This document shows, in pieces, positions 22,835 to 34,365 of a stretch of 64,000 nt of DNA. The translations under genes and the position numbers were made by a program. The notes beneath the pieces were generated by a model. It worked only from the letters and a program-made list of their open reading frames with translations, had not been told where the DNA came from and ran no database searches. The DNA comes from Anolis sagrei (Eukaryota > Chordata > Lepidosauria > Squamata > Anolidae). How positions within the stretch are numbered: the stretch's first letter is position 1; every line of letters starts with the position of its first letter. The DNA lies in assembly GCF_037176765.1 (NCBI RefSeq), contig NC_090022.1, forward strand, positions 85,509,891 through 85,573,890. The letters are read 5' to 3'.

Positions 22835-25328
22835 AGAATCATAGAATCATAGAATCATAGAATCAAAGAGTTGGAAGAGACCTCATGGGCCATCCAGTCC
22901 AACCCCCTGCCAAGAAGCAGGAATATTGCATTCAAATCACCCCTGACATATGGCCATCCAGCCTCTGCTTAAAAGCTTCCAAAGAAGGAGCCTCCACCAC
23001 ACTCCGGGGCAGAGAGTTCCACTGCTGAACGGCTCTCACAGTCAGGAAGTTCTTCCTAATGTTCAGATGGAATCTCCTCTCTTGTAGTTTGAAGCCATTG
23101 TTCCGCGTCCTAGTCTCCAAGGAAGCAGAGAACAAGCTTGCTCCCTCCTCCCTGTGGCTTCCTCTCACATATTTATACATGGCTATCATATCTCTCACAT
23201 ATTTATACATGGCTATCATATCTCCTCTCAGCCTTCTCTTCTTCAGGCTAAACATGCCCAGTTCCCTAAGCCGCTCCTCATAGGGCTTGTTCTCCAGACC
23301 CTTGATCATTTTAGTCGCCCTCCTCTGGACACATTCCAGCTTGTCAATATCTCTCTTGAATTGTGGTGCCCAGAATTGGACACAATATTCCAGATGTGGT
23401 CTAACCAAAGCAGAATAGAGGGGTAGCATTACTTCCTTAGATCTAGACACTATGCTCCTATTGATGCAGGCCAAAATCCCATTGGCTTTTTTTGCCGCCA
23501 CATCACATTGTTGGCTCATGTTTAACTTGTTGTCCACGAGGACTCCAAGATCTTTTTCACACGTACTGCTCTCGAGCCAGGCGTCCCCCATTCTGTATCT
23601 TTGCATTTCATTTTTTCTGCCAAAGTGGAGTATCTTGCATTTGTCACTGTTGAACTTCATTTTGTTAGTTTTGGCCCATCTCTCTAATCTGTCAAGATCG
23701 TTTTGAATTCTGCTCCTGTCCTCTGGACTATTGGCTATCCCTCCCAATTTGGTGTCGTCTGCAAACTTGATGATCATGCCTTCTAGCCCTTCATCTAAGT
23801 CATTAATAAAGATGTTGAACAGGACCGGGCCCAGGACGGAACCCTGCGGCACTCCACTCGTCACTTCTTTCCAAGATGAAGAGGAAGCATTAGTGAGCAC
23901 TCTCTGTGTTCGTCCACTTAACCAATTACAGATCCACCTCACCGTAGTTTTGCCTAGCCCACATTGGCCTAGTTTCCTTGCCAGAAGGTCATGGGGGACC
24001 TTGTCGAAGGCCTTACTGAAATCCAGGTACGCTACATCCACGGCATTCCCCGCATCTACCCAGCTTGTAACTCTATCGAAGAAAGAGATCAGATTAGTCT
24101 GGCATGACTTGTTTTTGTTAAATCCATGTTGACTATTAGCGATGACTGCATTTGTTTCTAAGTGTTTGCAGACTGCTTCCTTAACAATCTTTTCCAGAAT
24201 CTTGCCCGGTATCGACGTGAGGCTGTTTGGGTCGTCCTTTTTTCCCTTCTTGAAGATTGGGACCACATTGGCCCTCCTCCAATCTGCTGGAACTTCTCCC
24301 GTTCTCCAAGAACTCTCAAAGATGATTGCCAATGGTTCCGAAATGACTTCCGCTAGTTCCTTCAGTACTCTTGGGTGTAGTTGATCTGGCCCTGGGGACT
24401 TGAACTCATTAAGAGTGGCCAGGTATTCCTGGACGACTTCTTTCCCAATTTGGGGTTGGATGTCCTCCAATCCCTCATCCACTCTGTCTTGCTGAGGTTG
24501 AAGACTCTCTTTTTGTGAGAAGACCGAGGCAAAGAAGGCATTAAGTAGTTCTGCCTTTTCCCTGTCCCCTGTCAGCATTGCCCCATCTTCTCCTCGAAGA
24601 GGTCCTATCGCCTCCTTGTTTTTCCTTTTTCTACTGACATAAGAATAGAAGCCCTTTTTATTGTTTTTAATGTCCCTGGCAAGTCTGAGCTCGTTTTTTG
24701 CTTTAGCTTTGCGGACCTTTTCCCTACAGGTGTTGGCTATTTGTTTGAATTCTTCTTTGGTGATTTCTCCCTTTTTCCACTTCTTGTGCATGTCTCTTTT
24801 GTGTCTTAGCACAGTTAGAAGTTCTTTGGACATCCATTCTGGCTTCTTTGCACTTGTCCTATTTTTTCTCTTTGTTGGCACGGTTTGCAATTGCGCCTTG
24901 AGTATTTCACTCTTGAGAAATTCCCATCCATCCGTAGCTCCCTTGTCTTTTAGTATCTGTGTCCACGGAATGCTGCTCAGCGTTTCCTTCATTTTTTGGA
25001 AGTCAGCTCTCCTAAAGTCCAAAATGCGGGTTTGACTTGTCTTAGTTTCGGCCTTCCTTTGTACCTCAAATTGCAGGAGCACATGGTCACTTGCCCCTAA
25101 GGATCCTACCACTTCGACCGCATCGATCAGGTCCTCCGCATTTGTTAGGATGAGATCAAGAGTAGCCAATCCCCTTGTTGCCTCTTCTACCTTTTGGACC
25201 ATGAAATTGTCTGCAAGGCAAGCGAGGAATTTGTTGGACCTTGTACTCTTGGCCGAGTTTGTTTTCCAGCAAATATCGGGATAGTTGAAATCGCCCATGA
25301 CTACTACATCTCTTTTCTGTGCCTGTTT
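22835..25328 (-). mobile_element. CR1 LINE, long 5'-truncated copy
   Basis: The 3' end has the CR1 signature of repeated atagaatc octamers (22835-22865). The body encodes the end of the endonuclease and a full reverse transcriptase in one frame. It sits inside a BovB element in the same orientation. Length and the open frame imply a fairly young copy. The 5' end is truncated in the endonuclease, as usual for CR1. Confidence 0.95.
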
Positions 25329-25394
25329 GGATGCCATCCATCCGTCTTGCTTTGGTCGGTCCCTCTTCCTTTTCCCTTCCATTTTCCCCAGCAT
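22932..25394 (-). CDS. CR1 endonuclease/reverse transcriptase ORF fused to a BovB tail
   Basis: An 820-codon frame. Residues 1-22 (MLGKMEGKRKRDRPK...) are the C-terminal region of the BovB reverse transcriptase; the CR1 protein starts near residue 24. Then come the endonuclease end (VVVMGDFNYPDICW, GASDHVLLQF), the linker with PEWMSKELL, and the reverse transcriptase: PLAIIFESSWRTGEVP, NSQHGFNKNKSCQTNL, DVAYLDFSKAFDKVPH, SGVPQGSVLGPVLFNIFIND, IIKFADDTKLGG (catalytic Asp pair), KDLGVLVD and the C-terminal domain ending HMSGVI. Oddities: the usual N-Y-R-P-V before SLTSIPGK is missing, an in-frame deletion of a few residues, and [10 protein letters not shown] occurs twice in tandem. The endonuclease lacks its N-terminal half, so the copy cannot retrotranspose itself. 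The fused start is an accident of insertion. Confidence 0.9.
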   Translation of the reverse strand: MLGKMEGKRKRDRPKQDGWMASKQAQKRDVVVMGDFNYPDICWKTNSAKSTRSNKFLACLADNFMVQKVEEATRGLATLDLILTNAEDLIDAVEVVGSLGASDHVLLQFEVQRKAETKTSQTRILDFRRADFQKMKETLSSIPWTQILKDKGATDGWEFLKSEILKAQLQTVPTKRKNRTSAKKPEWMSKELLTVLRHKRDMHKKWKKGEITKEEFKQIANTCREKVRKAKAKNELRLARDIKNNKKGFYSYVSRKRKNKEAIGPLRGEDGAMLTGDREKAELLNAFFASVFSQKESLQPQQDRVDEGLEDIQPQIGKEVVQEYLATLNEFKSPGPDQLHPRVLKELAEVISEPLAIIFESSWRTGEVPADWRRANVVPIFKKGKKDDPNSLTSIPGKILEKIVKEAVCKHLETNAVIANSQHGFNKNKSCQTNLISFFDRVTSWVDAGNAVDVAYLDFSKAFDKVPHDLLARKLGQCGLGKTTVRWICNWLSGRTQRVLTNASSSSWKEVTSGVPQGSVLGPVLFNIFINDLDEGLEGMIIKFADDTKLGGIANSPEDRSRIQNDLDRLERWAKTNKMKFNSDKCKILHFGRKNEMQRYRMGDAWLESSTCEKDLGVLVDNKLNMSQQCDVAAKKANGILACINRSIVSRSKEVMLPLYSALVRPHLEYCVQFWAPQFKRDIDKLECVQRRATKMIKGLENKPYEERLRELGMFSLKKRRLRGDMIAMYKYVRDMIAMYKYVRGSHREEGASLFSASLETRTRNNGFKLQERRFHLNIRKNFLTVRAVQQWNSLPRSVVEAPSLEAFKQRLDGHMSGVI

Positions 25395-25412
25395 AATTGT
25401 CTTCTCTTTAGG
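25329..25412 (-). mobile_element. BovB (RTE) LINE, upstream piece beyond the CR1 insertion
   Basis: Contains atgccatccatccgtcttgc and ccattttccccagcataatt, collinear with the BovB at 48038-48450. On the minus strand it encodes the BovB end phrase MLGKMEGKRKRDRP. Confidence 0.8.
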
Positions 25413-26370
25413 TTATCTATATTTATTCTGTCTATTCTGATTTCTAGAATTAAAACCTAAACAATGAAATCCTGGTGTCTGTGCTTGATCTGTTATTTGC
25501 TCCTATAATGTATCTCTTGATCTCTCAGAGACAACCACTGCTGGTCTTATTTTTGTTTTTGTTTTTTTCTAGTTTCTGCGTGTTACTTTAATAGAAGATC
25601 CTTTGAAGCTAACAGTGTGAGGCTTTTCTGTTTTTTGTCTTCCTATATTAAAATGTATTATAAAAGATTCCTTGACAAAACTTTTTCCATTCCTCCTGTT
25701 GCAATAATACAATCCCTAGAGGCAACTAGTGAGTTGGAATAGAAATAACCAAAGCCCCTGAGCGCCTAAATGAGATCCCAATAACACTACCTCCCCATCT
25801 TTAAAGTAGTTATCTTAGATTGCCAGAGATATCATATTTACTTGATTCTAAAGCTCAACTTTTTTGACTAAACTACCTTCTTAAAATTAGGGTGTGCATT
25901 AGATTCGCATAATATGGTAATTACTTTTTTGGGTTTCAGGGTTTTGAAAATTGAGGTGCACATGAGATTTGATAGTGCATTAGACTCCGGTAAATACAGG
26001 ATTACAGTTCTTTACTTTTCAGTGAGTGATTTATCAACATTCTTGTTCAAAGGGACAGCAGTGGTTACCAAGTGCTCTTATTTTTCTTAACTACTATCAT
26101 ATAAAGATTATTGTCTGAACATTTTCCGATCCTGACTTTTTAAAAGACATATATTATTTTCGCTTGGATAAGGACTGACAGCCTATCACCATTCAGAAAA
26201 TGTGAAGGGGGTTCTGATTACAGTCCTGTTTTCCAATGTAGGGAAATGATGTAGGAATGATGGTAGACCAGTATATGTGACAGAATATTTGCAGATGTGC
26301 TTTATAAAGTAGGAAAGAAGAAAAACTTGCCACCTTAAAGAGTGCTGTCATATTAGGTAACTGTCTCAGT
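25413..26370. other. Unassigned intergenic DNA
   Basis: AT-rich; nothing recognised. Confidence 0.45.
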
Positions 26371-26505
26371 CAGTGGTTCTCAACCTGTGGGTTCCTAGAT
26401 GTTTTGGCCTTCAACTCCCAGAAATCCTAACAGCTGGTAAACTAGCTGGGATTTCTAGGAGTTGTAGGCCAAAACACCTGGGGACCCACAGGTTGAGAAC
26501 CACTG
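26371..26505. mobile_element. Short hAT MITE
   Basis: 135 bp from cagtggttctcaacctgtgg to the inverted end gttgagaaccactg, the same family as 11878-12012 and 54895-55021. Flanks do not give a clean 8-bp duplication. Confidence 0.85.
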
Positions 26506-26756
26506 TTCTAGATGCTTATGGTTTCTCTGGTTTACAAAGCAAGGATTTTGTTCCTTGAATCTAAAGGGGGTATGTACAGGGGTATGCTATTAAACCATTG
26601 CAAAATAACTAATTTTTAATTAGGTGTGCATTAATTGTATCTCAAAATCTGGTTAATAGCAATACCAACTAGAGCTATGCAAAAATTCAGACGTGGGTTG
26701 TAAATTGTAAGTGATTCAGGCTATGAAAGCCTTTGACAGTACAATATCCACCCTCT

Positions 26757-26844
26757 CAGTGGTTCCCAGCCATCTTACCAACTATTAGCATTTGTGGGAG
26801 TTGAAGTCCAAAACACCTGGAGGCCCAAAGGTTGGGAACCACGC
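26757..26844. mobile_element. Short hAT MITE (CAGTGGTTCCCA variant)
   Basis: Begins cagtggttcccagcc and ends ggttgggaaccac; short internal palindrome around gggagttgaagtcc. Confidence 0.7.
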
Positions 26845-26979
26845 ATTAGATACAGCAGTGCAATACTTGAGATCTCTTAAAGTGATGGACTAATGGACTA
26901 ATTCTGGACAATGATTTTGAACTTGTGTGATTATAATCGCTGTTTTAGCAATTTATACAATTAATTTATAGCTGGTTTT

Positions 26980-27115
26980 AATTGTAACTGTTATTTTTGG
27001 GAATCTGTTTGTTTGTTGGGCATTGAATTGTTGCCAGTTGTGAGGTTGCTCTGAGTCCCCTTTGGGGTGAAAAGTGCAGGATACAAATATGGGAAATAAA
27101 TAAATAGATAGATTG
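26980..27115 (+). repeat. L2-like LINE/SINE 3' end
   Basis: Contains ctgagtcccctttggggtga and 'gtgcaggatacaaat' followed by an (AAAT)n tail, the family's 3' end. Confidence 0.7.
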
Positions 27116-28526
27116 GGAAGTTCTGATTAAAATAAAAACTTGAGTCTTCAATAGTTATTAGTTATTAGTGTAAAGCAAATGCCTTAGGTCTGGAGCTATT
27201 CACACTCTTCAGGAAATTCTCAGTAGACTTTATGTACCATATTTCTTGCTACTTCATTTTGAGGACTTGTGATGGCTTTCCACTCATAATAACTGACTTT
27301 GCCAGAAGCCAAAAAAACTATTATTCACATACCCAAGGACTTGATCATGCTTTGAGGAACATTAAAAATATATCATTTTTGAGTTAACATAGGACCTCCC
27401 ATGTTCCCATATTTGAGAAAGCAGAAGCAGCTGCCTTGAAGATGGGAAACAGCTGCCTAAGACCAGCCCAAACACCTCTTGGGCATGTGGAACTACTTGG
27501 ATGCTCCCTTGATATCAGATCCCAGTCTATGTGTGTTCTAAATAGAGATCAGCTGCCAGACAAACAATGGTTGCTTGCATTCCCATTCCCATGGGTAATT
27601 AAAAAAAGGGGGGAGCGGGAGGGAGTGGTTGAAAAGCTAAAATGAATGAGAGGAGAAGCAGTTTTGTCCTACATGGTAGAATTATACCTTGGAAATATTA
27701 TTATTTGCAGACTTCAACTGAGAATGGCCACAGCCCTGTGCTGTATGGTGGATCCTTGAACCTGTACTAAACAAGTGGTATATCTAAGCTCTGGTAATAT
27801 TTCTACTAGAAAAGTGATTCTTTTCCATTTTAACACTCCCGTGTCTCATCCTAATGCAGTAATAATCTTGGGTGGCACATTTAAATTCTGTAATCTGACA
27901 ATCAGTGAGAATATGTCAGTTGTGCCTGGAAGGAAGACTAATTAGCAAGGAAGCCTGTCACTTGACTGCGGAAAGTACCCAGGCTGACACTAACATGGGT
28001 ATTAATATCTTCTGTTATTTAAATGTACTTTGAGTACTGCCCCCACCACCCCGAGAAGAAGAAATGTAAAACTCAAAAGACTACAATTTCTTTGGCTAAT
28101 AAGGATTATGACATTTAACCCCAAACAACTGTTAAAAATATTCCTGAATATTTCTACCCTATGTTGGGGATGTTAAAATAAGAAGGGCTTGTAAAAAGGC
28201 AAAGGATTTCTAAAATTTGTATGTTTATTCAAAAAAATTAAAGGTAAAATTGGTGATGTTACCATTTTGGGCATTATGTATAAAAGAACTGCATAGTAAA
28301 TATGGATCGCTTCTTGATACATAACAACAACAGCCAGAATATTGTTCAAGCTTGGAAAAAGACTGAAGCACTGCTGATGTATCCCAAATAACCAAATTAA
28401 CCGCACTGAATATTTTTGGGGAAAAACTGGAAACCATTTATGGATTTTTGGAGCAATAAGAAGTCTAAAAAAGTAATAATCTGTGGTTATGGTTATTCAT
28501 ATTTTTAGTAGGATTATTTAGCCAGA
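27116..28526. other. Unassigned intergenic DNA
   Basis: Nothing recognised; small frames have no motif. Confidence 0.45.
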
Positions 28527-28832
28527 GGAGCCTCCAATAGCACAGTGGGCTAAACTGAACTTGCTAACCAAAAGGACACAGGTTCTAATCCAGGGAGTGG
28601 TGTGAGCTCCCGCTGTTAGATCCAGCTTCTGCCAACATGCAAATGTGAGTAGATCAATAGATACCACTCTGGCAGGAAGGTAACTGTGCTCCATGCAGTC
28701 ATGCCGGCCACATGACCTTGGAGATGTCTATGGACAGTGCCGGCTCTTCGGCTTAGAAATGGAGATGAGCACCAACTACCAGAGTCAGACACAACTGGAC
28801 TTAATGTCAAGGGAAAACCTTCACCCTTTACT
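28527..28832 (+). repeat. tRNA-derived SINE, type B
   Basis: Head gagcctccaatagcacagtg, B-box-like ggttctaatcc, middle gtgagtagatcaatag, gccggccacatgaccttgg and end ggacttaatgtcaaggg. Moderately diverged. Confidence 0.85.
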
Positions 28833-31800
28833 ATTTAGCTAGATCTGTAATAGCAGATTTTTCTTTTTCTCTTTTTCTTTTACAGTCTTGATAAGGTTGG
28901 CTGAAGTTCAGAGCCCTATTCTGTGTTAGGTATATGCCTTTTCCCGTTACTTCTTTTTTCTTTTTTCTCTTTTTTTGAATATATGTTATTTTGTTTTTAG
29001 ATTTGTTTGTTAGCTTTTAAAACCAATCAATCAATAAGACAGGCAGACAGAGAAGGATTATTTCACAAGTTTTGCCTCTGTATTTCTGTCAAATTAACCC
29101 AGTCACCAACCCTTTTTGACCTTCCTTCTTAATATAGATGGTTATCTTGGGGACCTTTATTTTGCCTTGCTGAGATAAAGCCTGCATCCTTCCACACCAA
29201 AGGAAAAATAGCATATCTCAGCTCATATCTTAGAAACTGACCACCTCAGCAGAAACGCCTGGGAACACAAGGGGAGCACGCTTTGCATAAACAGACAATC
29301 CTTTTCCTGTTAATAGACTTTATGTTTTTGCATAAGCTTAATGCAGTCAGGTGTGTTTTCCTTTCTGTGAACTGGGCTTGGATTATAAATAAACAGAAAG
29401 ACCAGGTGATCATGTTGCCTCCGCTGGACCTTTCCAAAGAATTTTTGAAGTGAGAAAGAGTTCCTTGTTGTAGGCATTGGCACAAGCTAACCAGAGAGAC
29501 TTTAGGGGGGAAAAAAATCTTGTTTTGTGCTTGGCTGCATCCACAGAGAGCAAGAGACCTCAGAGAGAGTGAGAAACATTTCTTGAATCTCTCTGTATGT
29601 TAAAAGATATATTTTCTCTTTTAGGTTTCTAACCAGGCTAAACATACCTCCCAGTGTTTGGCATGGCTACACCTCACAGGGAAGAAAGAAATCACAAAAA
29701 CACCAGCCAGGGCAGGAAAATGGATTTTCCTGCAAAAAGACAAAGTAACTCTATGACAGAAAAATGATAAGATTGAAAATAGTTACATTTTACTAGAGGG
29801 TACCAGTACTGGTCAATGTAACGAAGTTAATTTTGTTGGAGCATGCAAGGAATTAGTGAGTGTGTGTGCGTCAACTGTAAAATAAGATACATGAAGCTGA
29901 TTGGTCAGGCAATGCCCAGAGAGATGGCAGAGCCTGGGACTTTTGGATACTGGCTTGAGATATGCATGTGCAGAGAGAGACAGTTTGGAGAGAGAAGAAG
30001 AGTGAAGCAGAGAGAGACAGGGTTTGGAGTGTGCTCTCGCTTCATGAGCTGCTGAAGGAGTTTATCCACATGGACAGAGAAAGACTATTTTAAATCTCTC
30101 ATAAAAGGAGAATGAGTTGGTGAAACGGAATGTATTGTACATATGTTGTTCTGAACTAAGACGAGTAAACTACTTGTTCTTTACTGTTCACCTATTTGGC
30201 ATATTTTCTTTCTCTGGCAAGGCAGTGTGTGGGCTGTTCAAACATAAACCACACGTGGTTTATTTTAATTATGCCACAAATTCTAATATGAACTGTTGTT
30301 AAATTGTGCACAAGGCATTAAAGACATTTGGGATTATATATTGTTAAGTATCCCACGCCACACTCTAAAAATCTCACTCCTTAATCATCACTACATGCTA
30401 TTCGATCCCATTATCAACACTTTCCTAGTTACATCTGGGTAGATTTTACATAAACCAATCTAATATACATACTTGTCAAATAAGGATGAAAATTCATCTT
30501 TCTAATTGTAGGCTAAATTCCACAAAATTTGATTCAATTAATTAATCTGTTCATTTTTAAGATGCCACACATTGTTCCATTGTAAACTGAGTGCATTTCA
30601 GTTGAAAATGCCTCCTTAATTCAGTGAATTCATTGGAACTTGCTATGCAGGTTGAATGTCTGAAATCAACCATACAGAAACTGTCTCCCAATGTGTTTTT
30701 TACTCTGAACATACTCTGAACATCCTTGGGTATTTACTCATGTGCAGAACAGGTGTACACCCAACTTTCTTGAAATCTGGCACAATTCATCAAACTAAGC
30801 TATTTTTCCCCATAGAAAGAATAGAAACTTGTGTAAAATAACTTAAAAACAGACTCTATTTTGAGGATGGGGAGGGAGGAAAATGTAAAGATATCTCAGT
30901 CAAAAGGTAGCTCAATATTAAAGATTTCTACACCATTCCATATGTTTAGGGTGTTGGCGTACCATTTAATTTTTATTGAAGGCTAAACTCCTCATTTGCA
31001 GCAGTAACAGGAATGCCGTTGAGCATGACATTTCTCTGAATGAGACCAGTTGGGCAAAACATCTGGCCAGATTTATGGGCACACTGAGCTTGACTAGTGA
31101 TATATGGGAATATACTCAAAGCAGAAGAACAGTTAGAAGAATAACCTTAGCTGCAAAAGGGCCTCCTACAATTGTTATGAAAGCCAGAGGCAGCCATTTT
31201 TTGGGTTTTGCTAGGCTGGATAGTAACTCTTGGTTAGACGTCAACATCTGCGGCTTCTCTTTTTGATTTACCAGGACAACATAGAAGGACACATGAGTTT
31301 CCAACATATCTTCAGGAGTAAAATAAATAAATAAAATAGCTGTGTACCTCATGATTAATCCTCTCAGAAATGAGCAGAAAACAGTCCAAAGTCAATATGT
31401 CCTTGAAATTTAAGTGCCAGAATCATTGGCAATGGAATACATTGCCAGGAATCAGCGGTACTTTAATGGCTTACATTCTTCCTTTCACCGCACTTGCACC
31501 TCAAGAGCCAACTGGGTCCCATAATTCAAGGGTGTGTTCCCTTTTTCATCGATGCTTTTTAACTCCAATGTTTGAATGGAGAGCAAAGTGAAGTTTCTTG
31601 CCTAGTCAGGCAACCCAATGAGATGGGAGATTATTTTATTTGAGGAAATACATGTTAAGCTTCTGAGAAGTTGTATGGGATGAAGAGAGTGAGACATTGC
31701 TGGGGGAAAAATCCATTTCTAGTGCTTCTGTAACTGGAATTCAACTTTTTCTCTATATTGTTGCACCAATGAGGAACATAGTGCAACTGTTGCTTATTAT

Positions 31801-32150
31801 CACCAAAGCAAACATGGTTGGCGAGGACCCAGGAGTGGGTTTTCTCATTGGTTGCCTTGGGCTCTGGAAGTCCTTTCTTTGGGAGATCAGTATGCCTTCT
31901 CCCTGTTATCTTTCCATTGGTGGGCTAAAACCTTTGAATTCAAATAGACGTTTAAAACAGAACATTTTAAAAAGAAATATATAGAAGGTGCTTTGTAATT
32001 TTAAAGATCTTTTATTTTGTAACTGCATGCTATTTTTGTATTCCAATCTGAATTGCTTTCATATTTAAATAAATTTAATTCTATTTTACTATTTTCTTCT
32101 CATATGTTTTTGATTGTATTCTACTTTTAAATTGTAAGCCAAGTAATTTT
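28833..32150. other. Intergenic DNA, mostly unassigned
   Basis: No gene recognised. Pyrimidine-rich tracts near 28860-28970. Segment 29820-30330 has an LTR-like feel (gattggtcag CAAT-like motif, AATAAA-free end, purine-rich middle) but no matching partner or TG...CA boundary was found. Confidence 0.4.
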
Positions 32151-32407
32151 TTTTTGTGACTCGAGAAACTGCAAGTCACTTCTGGCATGAGAGAATAGGC
32201 CATCTGCAAGGACATTGCCCTGGGGACATCAGGATGTTTTGATGTTTTTACCATCCTTGTGGGAGGTTTCTCTCATGTCCCTGTATGGAGAGCCGGAGCT
32301 GACAGAAGGAGCTCATCCGCACTCTCCCCAGATTTGAACCTCCGACTTGTTGGTCTTCAGTCCTGCTGGCACAGGGGTTTAACCTACTGCGCCACTGGGG
32401 ACTCCTG
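32151..32407 (-). repeat. tRNA-derived SINE, type A
   Basis: Reverse complement of the type A SINE: ctgcaagtcacttctgg, ggggacatcaggatg, agatttgaacctcc and ctactgcgccactgggg. Followed by a (CA)n tract around 32447-32465. Confidence 0.85.
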
Positions 32408-33439
32408 TATTTTTTTTTGGTGGGGGAGGAGTGTGCATGTGCACGCGCGCGCACACACACACACAGACACAAACACACATGTGGGCTGCCATTTGAAATG
32501 TGAGCACTGTACCCTGTTTGAAGAAATATAAACCTGCATCCAAGGCATCGCAGGCCACTAATTTTCTTCTTTCCTACATGAATGCCTAAAAAAGAGGAGT
32601 GAAACTCCATCAACACAAATGGCACACCAGAGCGAAGGCAATTGGAATCTGAAAGTGGAGATACAAATTCAAATGAGAATGGAGGATGGTAAAACCATGT
32701 GGAAAGCATTAATCATGTGAAGAAGTAAGTTCAGCCAAACCCACAGCCTCCTCTCCAGCTTGTCATCTCTTCAAAGAAAATATGCTCATTATTTAGGAGG
32801 AGAGGTATAGAATGGGAATTGGCTGGAAGGAAAGTAAATGGAGGATATGTATTGCTGCAGGAAGGGGTGCTTTTTAAAAATGGCCTTAGTGATCCCGCTC
32901 AGCAAATAAGAGGCACCCAGGGATGGTCTGTGTTCCCACCCCACCTGTCCACAAAGCAGATGCAGTGGGGAAACCACAGCCAGTGTATGGGTGGCACAGT
33001 TTACACAGGGGGAAGAGCACATCGTGGGTGGCCTGTTCTCATTCCACCCTGTACACTGTAACGGTTTTCACACTTCTTGGACTGTGAGTTTGTGATAAAG
33101 CACTGAATGGAAAGTACAGAAAGAAGCTCCTGCATGGCCAAGCCCTGAGGAAAAATAAACATTAAAGGAATAGCAACTTGCCTGCTGGTTCGAGGTCTGC
33201 TTCCTTTAAAACAAGCAACTTGTTACCTATTCTGAATCAGGAGGACAAATGCCACATCTGATCTAGCTACTAGGGCCAATGCAGTTCAAAAAGTCATGCT
33301 ACATTATAGATACAAAATTGTGCCATCATCTGGTGGGGTCACAAGAGGAAGGCCAAATCAACATGCTACACAACAGGGACAGCCTTTTTTCCTGTGACTC
33401 ACACATGTGCATGGGGATCTATGTATCTCACTCTGTGCT
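32408..33439. other. Unassigned intergenic DNA with (CA)n
   Basis: The (CA)n lies near 32447-32465. Nothing else recognised. Confidence 0.45.
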
Positions 33440-33855
33440 TCTTTAAGCTGCTTGTTGACTTGGGGCACCCTCATGAATTTCAAAGGAACTATGGAATGCC
33501 CTCCCTAGAGATATCAGATTGGCCACCTCCCTCTTGTCTTTTAGAAGGAAAATCTAGACCTGGTTATGGGACCAAGCATTTGATCAGTGAGCAGCAAGTG
33601 GAAGAAGATCACACAACTTATGGCAATGAATTGACCCAGACTAGTTTTTGGATTTCAATTTTAATGGATGTGTCTTAATTAATTGTTTTAATTGTTTTAA
33701 TTTTTAATATTTTGATTATACTGTGGTTGTTTTTATGATGCTAGCATCGTATGATGCTTTTGTTAGGCCGCCCTGAGTCTCCCTTCAGGGGGAGAAGGAC
33801 GGGGTATAAACATAGGAAATAAATACATAAATAAATGAATACATAAATAAATAAA
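33440..33855 (+). mobile_element. L2-like LINE 3' end
   Basis: The + strand reads a decayed reverse-transcriptase C-terminus (ELWNALP-like at about 33487, then LATSLLSFRRK-like), a TTTTAATT-rich 3' UTR and the end gccgccctgagtctcccttc followed by an (AAAT)n tail (33817-33855). Strongly 5'-truncated. Confidence 0.72.
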
Positions 33856-33865
33856 GGGGGGGGGG

Positions 33866-34035
33866 GGGTTGGGCAAGGAATATTCAGAGGTAGTTTGCCA
33901 TTGCCTTCCTCTGAAATATAGCCCAGAGTACCTGATGCTCCCTGGCAGTTCTCCACTCAGGGACAAATCAGACATGACCCTGTTTAGCTTCCATGATCAG
34001 ATGGGATCATGTACCTTCAGGATATGATCCTAGTA
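33866..34035 (-). repeat. 5S-rRNA-derived SINE (5S-Sauria-like)
   Basis: On the minus strand, catctgatcatggaagctaa and acagggtcatgtctg followed by gaactgccagggagc track the 5S rRNA box A to box C region (TCTGATCTCGGAAGCTAAGC; GACCGCCTGGGAA). The body then changes to the Sauria SINE phrase ggaaggcaatggcaaac. Not a functional 5S gene because it is truncated and diverged. Confidence 0.75.
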
Positions 34036-34049
34036 CATGTAATAACATA

Positions 34050-34365
34050 TTAGGTTAAGGTAAAGGTTTTCCCCTGACATTAAGTCCACTAGTGTCCTCC
34101 GGTGGCACAGTGCATTAAACCGCTGAGCTGCTGAACTTGTTGACCAAAAGGTCGCAGGTTCAAATCCGGGGAGCAGCCTGAGCTTCTGCCAACCTAGCAG
34201 TTCAAAAACATGCAGATGTGAGTAGATCAATAGGTACTGTTCTGGCAGGAAGGTAACAGCGCTCCATGCAGTCATACTGGCCACATGACCTTGGAGATGT
34301 CTATGGACAACACCGGCTCTTTGGCTTAGAAATTGAGATGAGCATCAACTCCCAGAGTTGGAATA
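34050..34365 (+). repeat. Type B SINEs in head-to-tail opposition
   Basis: 34050-34092 is the reverse complement of a type B 3' end (aggtaaaggttttcccctga). It abuts a near full-length type B SINE in + orientation at 34093-34365 (ctccggtggcacagtgc, B-box ggttcaaatcc, cacatgaccttggag). Confidence 0.8.

Noticed and set aside
22835-22866. CRISPR-like short repeats (atagaatc units)
   Set aside because: Tandem octamers without spacers at the 3' end of a CR1 LINE, in a vertebrate genome.
23059-25035. Several plus-strand frames of 74-133 codons
   Set aside because: Antisense shadows of the CR1 reverse-transcriptase frame.
33900-34030. Functional 5S rRNA gene
   Set aside because: Diverged, truncated and joined to a SINE body.
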